This document shows, piece by piece, positions 24,785 to 34,441 of a stretch of 51,943 nt of DNA. The translations under genes were made by a program, and so were the position numbers. The stretch is from contig WOGZ01000231.1 of NCBI GenBank assembly GCA_009733775.1, positions 1 through 51,943 of the forward strand. The letters are read 5' to 3'. The first letter of the stretch is position 1. Each line of letters starts with the position of its first letter. This stretch comes from Alectoria sarmentosa. Taxonomy: Eukaryota; Ascomycota; Lecanoromycetes; Lecanorales; Parmeliaceae. The notes under the pieces are model-generated. The model was not told where the DNA came from, did not search any database, and worked only from the letters and a program-made list of their open reading frames with translations.

Positions 24785-24984
24785 ATTCCAATCTTTAAAC
24801 AATGAATTATACTCATAACGCAATAATCGAATAATTTTTAAAAAATCGTTTAACTTTATAAATTTACATCTCAACTCCTTATTTAAAGAATAGAAAATTT
24901 GATATTAAATTTAATTAAACGCGCGCTTCTCAATTAATCGACTAAACGTTATTAAACAATATCATTTCGCTATCTATGAAATTT
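24785..24984. other. Junction between LTR and copy 2 of the repeat unit
   Basis: A 200 bp stretch without a counterpart next to copy 1. If the array arose by LTR-LTR recombination, this is where pol and the 3' end of copy 2 were deleted. No motif is readable; a clear polypurine tract is not visible beside the LTR. Confidence 0.4.
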
Positions 24985-27224
24985 ATAACAAAATAAAAAT
25001 AAAATCGATGAACGCATAAATTTTCGAATACGTGAAATTAAATAAATTAATGATAATGTTAAAAAATCGAATTATCGCATAATTTAACGTTTATTTGATT
25101 TTATGATTTTCATTATAAACGTTATAAATTTGATTATAATTTTCGCGATACGCATTATATTAAAAACTCAACCTTTTATAAAAGTGATAAATTTTTCAAT
25201 TTTTATCGAAAAGAAAAATCGCTCGATCGAGTTAATTTTTGAATTCTCAAATAACGCTTATAAAGATATTAACATATTTTTACAATTTGTTTTCGCAAAT
25301 GATTAAAATGAAAATTTTTAATTTAAAAATATTAAAATTTCGAGATTTATATTTTTCGAACTTTTTTCAAACATTAAAAACATTGATATAATATTCGATT
25401 TTATTTCGAGAATTATTTTCACAACGAGTTTTCATCATTATATAAATTTTATTATACGTTTCGATTCAAATTAAAACGTTTATTTTAATAATAACAAATT
25501 TTGTTTTAACGATTAAACGATTTTTCGAAACGTCTCTTATTTTAATAATAAGATTTTCGATACATTTAATCATATCAATTTCGATTTAATATCACAATTC
25601 AATTAAATTCAAAAAAATTTACATTTAACGTTTTTATTTAATATAATTAATAATTCTTATAAACATTTCAATCTTTTCAAATTATTTTAAAAAAATCGAA
25701 AGTTTGATTTCAAAATATTCGAATATGATATCAAAGAAAATTGATTTGAATTTCAAAATTTAAGAATTTTTGAAATTTGAATTTAAATTTACGTTTATAT
25801 TTATATTCGAAAAAGTGATTTATAATGAAATAAGATTTGAAGATAATAAGATTTATGTAATAAGACTTTTAAAAATGATTGAGATAAGAGACGTCGAAGA
25901 AATAAAACGCGTTTTGAAATCGAAAAGCTCTTCATTAATAATAAGTTTGAATAATAATTTGAAAATTGATTATTTCGAAATAAAAATGAAATCACCGTAG
26001 GAATTTGAAATAAAGTCGTTATTATTATTATTATTATCGTTATCGCTATCGTTATCGTTATTTAAAAAATGTTTAAAATTTTATAAAATCTTGAGAATAT
26101 AAAAGAAATTTCGTTGAACCTTGAAATTGATTTGATATAATTTAAATTTTCGTTTACGAAAAGTCTTTATCTCGCAATCAAAAAAATATTCGACGATATT
26201 TAAAAAAACGATAAATTTAATAAATCTTAAAAAAAATATAAAAATATAAAGATGTTATTTTGAAAAAAAATCATTTAACTTTATAAATTATAACGAATTT
26301 ATAATAAATACGTTATTCGAATCATATTAATCATTTTAATAATTAAAAGGCTTTGAAAAAAAAACGATAAGGTTTCGAAATCGAAAATGAGATTAATAAT
26401 CTCATTTCGCTCGCTCAAAACGCTCGAATATAACATCATTATCATTAAATCGTTTTATAATAAAAGCTTTTTTCTTTTTGATTTTCGAAATAAAAGATTT
26501 TTTTCTTTGCGCTTTAACTTTAATATGTTAAATATGCGAAATAAAAAATGATTTCTTTTTGATTAATTCTTAACCTTATTTGTTTTTAATTTTTTAATCT
26601 TCATTGCGGATATTTCGCATTTAAATTATTAAATATAATTATTGTTATTCATTTCTTTGATAAAGCGATATGAAACGATAATATATCGTTTCTCATTTTT
26701 AACGTGTTTCACGCAAAAAAACTAACATGTTTTAAAAATTTAACAATTACGTGATCACGGTCGCAAAGCAATATCGACATATCACAATTAATTACGATAT
26801 ATTTCGAATCGTTTTAATTCCTTTATTTTGTCTCGAACGAAAATAAAAACGATATAAATTATTGACGAGAATAACGCGAATATTAACAATGTTTCAACGC
26901 TCGAAAAAACGATATTGACTTTTAAAAAACGTTATTGACATTCAAAAAAAGCGTTATCGATGTCGTTAATCTCTCAACGTTATTTTTTTTTACATTTTAT
27001 CCTTTGCTCTCATAACGAGCGAATTATAATCATTTCAATTTAAATAATTATTTTGCAACGAACATTATTCATATCAAAAAGATTACGTTATATAAATGCA
27101 ACGACTTTTATAATTGATGCTTTTATTACGATAAACATAAAAATGCTTAAAAATAACCTCAATCATAATAAATAATAAATAAATTAAATTATAACAATAC
27201 CGATACAAGCTCGGGCTCATAACC
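24985..27224 (-). repeat. Copia-type repeat unit, copy 2, uninterrupted (empty site)
   Basis: It aligns to 15330-16949 joined to 24013-24649. At the join the sequence reads cggatatttcgcatt (26607-26621) with a single TATTT, so it preserves the pre-insertion state of the locus. It ends with gggctcataacc (27213-27224), the best-preserved primer-binding site in the window. Small frames inside (25103-25306 plus, 25801-25995 minus) carry no recognisable motif. It has no pol sequence, so together with its LTRs it is a gag-only or deletion derivative. Confidence 0.8.
27213..27224 (-). other. Primer-binding site, initiator tRNA-Met anticodon arm type
   Basis: On the minus strand GGTTATGAGCCC directly follows the LTR, an exact complement of the fungal initiator tRNA-Met anticodon stem-loop core. 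This fixes both the LTR edge and the minus-strand orientation of the element. Confidence 0.82.
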
Positions 27225-27360
27225 TATCAAAATATGAAATAAAACATTTTGTTGTATTGCTTTAAGAGTATTACGAAAGAAAAAGCGATTTATGTACGAG
27301 CGCATTAATAATACGCACGTGACGTCAAGGCTTGACGTCACGTGATTCGAAATTTCAACA
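27225..27360 (-). repeat. Copia-type 5' LTR of copy 2 (136 bp)
   Basis: Partner of 24650-24784. It ends in ...tttcaaca in plus orientation (TGTTGAAA at the LTR start on the minus strand). It carries a nearly continuous palindrome, cacgtgacgtcaag (27316-27329), one base, then cttgacgtcacgtg (27331-27344), which combines an E-box-like CACGTG and a CRE-like TGACGTCA on each arm. Confidence 0.8.
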
Positions 27361-28479
27361 AGTCTTTTTAATCAAAGATGATAAATTTTGATTGAGAACG
27401 ATGAGAGCATTAAAAGTTCGATAATTAATATTAAATTTAAATTCTTTATTAGATTTTTTAACGATGAGAATAAAGACGACATAAAATAATATATTTGATC
27501 GAATTTATCCCTTTTTTAACATCTCATCGATGTATTTCTTAATTATTAATATTTATTTTTTAAATATGTCATAAACTCTCTTCGTAGGTGATGAAGTTTT
27601 TTTTTGAAATATATCTCGTGATTTATAGAGCGACTTGATGATAATTTGTTTATTTTTATGAAATTTCATATTTCAATTCATTTATGATATGTTTTAAATA
27701 TACGCATCTTTAATTCCTTTATATTAAGAGGTTTTTTTTTCATTTTGTTAAAAAAAATTTTATAATCATTTATTATTATCGCAGAAACGTTCGTTATAAA
27801 ATCAATTTTTTCGAAAAATAAAAAAGATTAAAATAATTATTCGAAGTTTTGAAATCACATTACGATGATTTCATTTTATGATTTTTTCGTTATTTTAATA
27901 AAGGTTGAAACGAAGATCTTTATTATGTTAACGTGTTTAAGAGAGTTTTTTAAAGAAATTTTCGAGTTCTGTTTGTCGTTGTGAATCGTTATAAATTATT
28001 ATATAAAAGATAATAAGACATGTAATGATTAAAATTGAAAATAATAATTCTTTTTTAAATGAGATATGAGGATCATGTTGTTTCAATTAAAACATTTTTA
28101 AAATAATTTCAAATTGTTTAAATGCGATAATGAGACATCATAATTTTTTTACGTGATTTTCGATAATCAATTTAATTGAGATTATATGTGTAATATTAAA
28201 TGTAAATTTATCGTTCGTTAAGCGTAATTTATAAGGTTTAAATAAAATCATTTTCGATAATTTGTTTCTCGTAATAAAGATAACATTTACAAAATTATAT
28301 ATAAAGATTTTAATAACACTTTTATTAATATAAGTTTATTCACGAAAATCTAATTATCGTTTATGTTATAATAATGTTTCGATAATGATAATATAAGTTA
28401 AAAACGTGATGAAAGCGAAAGAGTTTTCTTTTTTTAATTTTTTGATTTCTATGCGCAAACGCTTTTTTAGGTCTTTAAT
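27361..28479 (-). other. AT-rich region downstream of a decayed gag, no pol readable
   Basis: Minus-strand continuation of the gag at 28480-29960. A lysine-rich stretch (DLKKRLRIEIKKLKKEN) near 28470-28420 may be the last readable part. No protease or reverse transcriptase motif was found before the Copia LTR at 27360, so the element is truncated here or has decayed beyond reading. Confidence 0.4.
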
Positions 28480-29960
28480 AACGATTTAATTAAAGATATT
28501 TAATTTTTCGATTTTTTGAAAAGTTCGATAGATTTTTCCTTTTCAATTTCAATTTTTATCGTTTTTATTATAATTTTCATTTGATCTTTGTTGAGAAATT
28601 TTGCGTTTTGATATAATGCATTTTCATCATCAAAACGATAATTAATTTTAAGACATCTTTAATAACGATTCTCTTTCACGATTCGATTAATTAAAATTTT
28701 TGAATAATAATATTCAATATTTTGATATAAAAAACCTTATTTGAAATTGTTTAATCGATTATTATTCTCTTTTTTATCGAAAAAAGAATTGTTATTACGT
28801 GTTAATGATATAACGAATTTTTCAATTATTTCTTAATCGCTTTTAAATTTGTTATTCTTATTTAAAAATGCATTATCGATGACTTTTAAATTTATAACGA
28901 TATGATGTAAATGAGCGATTATGTCTCGAAATGAGATAAAGTTTTCATTAAAAATTCGATATCTTAGTCGTATATTAATTAATCGTTTTAAATTGAATAT
29001 TTTTAAAATGTTTATATAATTTAAAAGAGCGATGATTGTATTAAAACGAGCGTAAAAGATCTTAAAAGTTTTATTTTTATTTTTGACACTCATATCGAAA
29101 TTTGAATCATAAAATTCAATATTTAATTTGATAAATTTGTCGTATGTTTCAAACATGCTTTTCAATTTCTTGATTATTTCGTTTATCGTAAAATAAGAGT
29201 TGTGATAAATTATATTCGAACGAGTTTTGATGATATCGAATGTCGTGTTTTCATAATAATTTTTCACATAATCGATTTTATCGAGTTCAATAAGAAATTG
29301 TTTAATATTTTGTTTGAATTTCGCATAAAGATGTATGCGTCAATCGTCTCATTTATGATAATCTTCTTTGAAATTTTCAAAGTTTTTCACATTCGGATAA
29401 TATTTATTAATGCTGATGACGATTTTCGTAACATTTATTTTTATAATAAATATATAATGTCGATTATTTCCTTTTAAGAGATTGATAAAAAAAACGTTAT
29501 TATGACGTGAATAAACTTTTATATGATGTTTCTTCGCGTCGAAATTTATCAATTCTTTTTTATATAATTGTTTTGTAATCGTAATTTTGAGTTGTTCATT
29601 TTTATGATATAATTTTTTCGTTATAATACGATATTTGTCTCGTAATCGTCGAATCTTTATAATATTTCCTTTTTTTTTGATAGCACGTATGTTAACGTTT
29701 TTTAATTAATGAATTAAGACATGAGATTTCATTTTGATTTTATTTGTTTTTTTATCGATTTATATATTTTTTTGTTGAAATACGATTAAGTTTTCTCGAT
29801 AGATTTGAACATTTTTGACCATATTTTTAAATGCATCACGTTATTTTTTAAGAGATTTGATTGTATTATTAACGAAGTTTTCGAATGAATTAATGATCGC
29901 ATAAATAAAGTTCGCGTCGTTTTCAATGATATTCGTTAACAACACTTTATCTTAAAAATT
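28480..29960 (-). pseudogene. LTR-retrotransposon gag remnant with zinc-knuckle relic
   Basis: The minus strand reads, with few stops, as a fungal retrotransposon Gag. From about 29960 there is a helical, coiled-coil-like N-terminal part (AIINSFENFVNNTIKSLKK). A linker ending NFDAKKHHIKVYSRHNNVFF follows. The capsid-like part is open at 29267-28833 and includes IIKKLKSMFETYDKF, SVKNKNKTFKIFYARFN and LINIRLRYRIFNENF, matching the common layout L..IY.DP.K...A...L..., ETF..FxARF and LRxRL of such Gags. Near 28690-28640, YRRCLKINYRFDDENALY resembles CxxCxxxGHR..D with one Cys and the His turned to Tyr (RIP type). A one-frame shift occurs between 29349 and 29267. The matching pol was not found. 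Confidence 0.75.
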
Positions 29961-30596
29961 ATTTGATTCGATAATGAATCTTTTGACGCGTCAACGTAAT
30001 TTTTTTGATGATTTTTAAACATTTTCGATTAAGCGCTTTCGTTTTTTGATGATCTTTTTATTTGAATTGTGTTAAATGAAAACGAATTTTTATGATTCGA
30101 GTCTTGATTATTCTTATCGAAATTGTTAAATAATAAAAAATATTGCATTTCGTTTATTATATTTATTATGATGTTTTAATTTTGATTTTATATCTTAATA
30201 AACTTTAATATAAGCGTTGTTTTCGAATTTGTAAAAAGTTTTAATGAGATATCGATTTCATTTTTTATTTATAATTTCAATCTTTCGTAAATAAAGAATT
30301 TTGATGTGATTATAATTGAGATTTGATTATTTATAAAATCAAGACGATCGTCCTTTTTTGATTAATCTCGCGAATTTATTAATTTGATTCGCGTTTTGAA
30401 TTTTTAACGTATTATCGTTAAGATGTTAATAATAAAATGTTATCGTGATTGATGCATTTTTTTTAAATATATTTTCAATTTCGTTAATAATTCGCTATTG
30501 TTTGAAAAAGAAATAAATAATATTATGTTAAAAACTTAATATGTGTGTAATGACTTATATTGATAATATGTAAAAAATATTATTTATGAAAAATAA
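29961..30596. other. AT-rich sequence upstream of gag, no gene seen
   Basis: This lies between the gag N-terminus and the GC-richer patch at 30597, where the 5' untranslated region of a minus-strand element would lie. Nothing is readable. Confidence 0.35.
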
Positions 30597-30790
30597 TTAT
30601 AAAAGGGCGACATCGTAAAGAAGGTGCGCACTCGTTAAGGCGTTAGGCCAGATCGGGATTAGCGCAAGTATGGCGGAAACATAAAGGCATATCGAACATA
30701 TCGAGCATATTAAATATCGATGCAAGTATAACATAAACATATCGGAAAGAAACCATGATAGTAACATTTCGACGATGAACAAAATAGTAT
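30597..30790 (-). other. GC-richer patch, possible LTR of the gag-bearing element
   Basis: The patch keeps many non-CpG GC words (gaaggtgcgcactcg, gcgttaggccagatcgggatt, tatggcggaaac). On the minus strand it runs from TGTTACTATCATGG-like sequence to GCCCTTTTATAATT, which would suit a U3 with a TATA box upstream of the gag. The 61-codon minus-strand frame has no motif. No second copy or target duplication was found and no cloverleaf fold was seen. Confidence 0.3.
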
Positions 30791-30799
30791 TAACATTAA

Positions 30800-33700
30800 C
30801 AATTTGTTATTGAGAAATTATTAAAAAGTTGTTAATAATTTATTGATTAAATTTTAATTGTTAACGCGTTGTTGTTATTGTCGCGTTTTTAACTTTTTAT
30901 TAAAGCGCGATTTACAAATTATAAGTTTCTCGTAAAATATATAATATAATTTATAAAATTCAAAATTAAAGATAAAGAAAATAAGAAATAAAAATTTCTT
31001 AAAACGTTATACGATTTAAATTTATTTTTAAATATTAATATAATACTCTTATAGCGTATTTCAAAAAATTGAATTTTTAATTTATTGTTATTTAATTTTT
31101 TACGTTTATTATTAATAATATTATTATTATTTATAAATTAAAGTTTATAAATTAAATTTAAAATATTTAAAAACAAACGAAGACGAAACGAATTTAAGAC
31201 TTAACGTCGATTAAACTTGTTTTTTTTGTTTTTTTTCTTTCTCTCTCTTCGAACTGAAATTTTAAATTTATTAATGCATTTAAATTATAAATATATTAAA
31301 ATTATAAATACATTAAATTTATAAATTATATTCAAAATGCAACTTCGAATTTTAAAACTAATTTCGAAGTGAATATATTAAAAACGATTTTTAAAATTAA
31401 TTTCGAAGTAAATTTGTTAAAAATTTTGATTTAAAATAACGTTTAATATATAATTAATAACAAAATTTAACGCGTTACTTTAACAATTTTTTCGATAATT
31501 ATGAAAAATATAATTGAAATTTTAATAAAATATTGGAAAAGTTTCTTAATAAGATTTTTAACGATTTTCGAAACTACGATTTATTTAATTGTAAAATTTC
31601 GAAAAGATATTAAAATAATAAATTTATAAGTTTTCGAAATAATGTTTCATTCGACGTATTTCTCGTAGTTAACGATAAAGTTTAAAACATTTTAATTTCT
31701 TTTTACATTTCTTCATTTATTATATTAAAAATTATATTTATATTAATTAATTAAATATTTCGTACTAAATTCACTTTTTTAATAATAACACGTTTATTAA
31801 AAAGCTTATTTACAACTTAAAATCTATAATCGATTGTATCGTTTTCGACGAATATTGAAAACGACTCGTTAAAACGAAATATCGAACGATTATTAATGTA
31901 AAAATCTTTTTTAAAATTCAATACGAGCTTTAATTAAATTATCGTGAAAGTAAAATGCATTTTTTAAATATTGAAAATATCAAAAAAAACATATTCAACG
32001 TTTTACTCGTTTAAAAATTTTAGAAAAATCGACGAATTATAAATCGTATTTTCTTTTCATAAAAGTAATAATAAAGATATCGTAATTTTAATAAATACGT
32101 AATAAAGCATAATTACTTCGACGAAAGAATTAAAAATAATATTTTCGATTATAATAATATTTCGAATTTATTTTAGTGAAAATAATAACATTAAAAGTTT
32201 TTAAGCGTGCGATATATTTAAATAACAATTCTCTTTTATATATATTCAATTTTAAAAATTAATTAAAAAAGAAATCGTTGATAATCTCGTTAAGAGATTT
32301 TTCAAAAAAAGTCAAAATGAAATTATTATAAATTAATTAAATAATTGAAATGATTTTCAATTACTCGACGATAATATCGAGAATTAAAATTTAAAAACAT
32401 AAATTAACTTCGATAATTTAATTAATTCGTTCGCTTGATTCATCGATTTAAAATTAATAAATAATAAAATATAAAAGAAAAATCTCAAATTTATTGAAGA
32501 TTGTTTTTTAAAACTCGTTAAAAAAAATTCAATCTCGATCGAATATTAATTACTTTAATAAATTTCAATCGAATTTTTTAAAATGACGAAAAAATCGATA
32601 AACTTATTATTCGATACTAAAAATATTATTTTCAAAAATCAAAATAATCTTTTTTGAGAATTTATTAATTTTTAGTATAATAATATTATACTCTTTAATA
32701 AATCGAGATAAAATAAATATAAAATTAATTATTAAAATATAACATAATATAAACGATATTAAAATAAATTGAAAAGCATTTTAAAATAAATGTTTTAAGA
32801 TTTAATAAAATCAATATTAAAAATAATAACGAAAATATTTTCGTAATTTCTAATAAAATTTCGAATATATTATTATAAAAAAATGTTTTTTTTAGCATTT
32901 AACAAATTTAACGTAATTTTTAGAATATATAATTTTAAAAACGTAAACACGCACGATATAAATACGCGAAGTTTTTTAAAAATGAAAATATAATTAATAT
33001 ATATAAAAGAATAAAATAGAGTTAAGCTAAAGTACCTTAAATTTATATATACAATTAATTATAAATTCGAAATTATTACGCTTTTCGATTAACGCTCGAA
33101 TAGCGACGTTTAGGTCTTTTAAGCGTCTTTATTAAAAATTTGTATATTTGAATAACATTATAATTCTCTATTATATTTACGAGATTATTATATCGTTAAA
33201 ATCGCATAAATCTATTTTATAAAATTAATTATATAAATATATAATATAAATTTTTAAAAGTTGCAAAGAATCGATTATGAAAGATTTAAATCATTTTATA
33301 TATATTTTTAAATAAGCGTAATTTTATATAAAATTTGTTAATCGTAAATAATGTAACGATAAAATTAATAGAAAACGTAAATTTCTCGTTTAATAATCGT
33401 AGATCGTAAAACGTAAAATTCGAATTCGAAAAAAAATTAAAAAATAAATTAAAAAATAAAACTCGTTTTAAACTTGCATAAAATTTATAAATTTAATAAA
33501 TCGTTAAATTTAGAATTTTAATTCGAAAAACAATTTTTTTTTTTTTTTTTTTCAAAAACAAAATAAGAAACTAATTTTTTGCATTTTAAATAAAATTTAT
33601 AAATTTAATTACAAATAATATTAAATGTTACGCGTGAAATCTTAACACATTAACTTAATTTAATTAATATTATAAATATACGTTAAAAGAATAAAATTAT

Positions 33701-34030
33701 TATACGTCGAAGAATTTGTATTTTGATATAATATTTACGTTATTTTTTATCGTCGATGCTAGAATATCGTAAATTGTGTTTTTATTAATGTGTTTATTAA
33801 TAATATTTAATAATATTAAAACTCGATATTTAATATCGTTAATATAATGATATAAGTATTTTTTAATTTTTTAATAACATTGTTAATTACAAGCTATAAA
33901 GTTTTTAATCGAAAATAATCGTTAATTCGAAATTCGTGCTAAGCGATATATTGCGAAGCGAAATAATTATTAATTAACTTATCGTTTAAGATAAACGCTT
34001 ATTAATTGTGATCATTTTTGCTGATGATAT
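30800..34030. other. Extremely AT-rich matrix, left of the gene island
   Basis: Composition is more extreme than in the identified transposons: long A/T runs, few TG/CA words, no ORF over about 60 codons. It contains a T-tract at about 33534-33552 and a pyrimidine-rich stretch near 31208-31245. This looks like older, saturated RIP sequence. No transposon family can be read. One 148 bp segment is repeated on the far side of the island. Confidence 0.5.
33000..33147. repeat. Direct repeat, left copy, flanking the gene island
   Basis: It aligns with 37491-37639 in the same orientation: both start tatataaaagaataaaata, share atatacaattaattata and tagcgacgttta, and end aaatttgtatat. Differences are mostly transitions. 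The tatataaaag start resembles a TATA box, so this may be part of an LTR, but no TG...CA ends or target duplications are seen. Confidence 0.75.
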
Positions 34031-34086
34031 TAAATGATATTGAAATTCGATTCTTGATGGCGCTGATACAATGCTATAGCTGTTTC

Positions 34087-34375
34087 TTATTTTCTTAGTG
34101 TACACGATAAAAAAGCGTGCCCATAATAAAACTCGGTGACAATATCAAATGGTGAATCTCCTCCGCTATCACCAATGTTGTGAATAAAATCCAGCAAGGC
34201 TTGTATGAGCGGTGCCAGGACATTATCCTGCAAGATCTCCTTGACTCTAAAATTTTCAGCTGGGTGAGAATTCCGGAACCTCAACTTCCAGCTCTGCGAT
34301 TTTCCTCGCAAACTTGAAAAGTTCGAGATTTTCGTAATGTGACGATGAAACATCCCACGACAGTGACCGACCCGA
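34087..34375 (-). pseudogene. Unidentified gene fragment downstream of the antiporter
   Basis: One minus-strand frame (about 34370-34250) reads SHYENLELFKFARKIAELEV followed by EVPEFSPS and a stop. The frame one base away takes over with HPAENFRVKEIL, QDNVLAPLIQALLDFIHNIG and GGDSPFDIVTEFYYGHAFL, and stops at 34087. The two halves look like one protein split by a frameshift, or by a short unrecognised intron near 34265 (an attttag acceptor-like word is present). I do not recognise the family, and there is no start codon or 5' portion. It might instead be 3' untranslated sequence of the antiporter. Confidence 0.3.
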
Positions 34376-34441
34376 TCAACATTTTAGCGCAACGTATTCC
34401 GGGTGAATAGTGTGCCCACCATCCCACCATCCACACTACCA

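Noticed and set aside
30597..30790. Possible tRNA or other structured RNA in the GC-richer patch.
   Set aside because: No cloverleaf, no A/B box pair and no T-loop GGTTCGAATCC-type word could be found on either strand.
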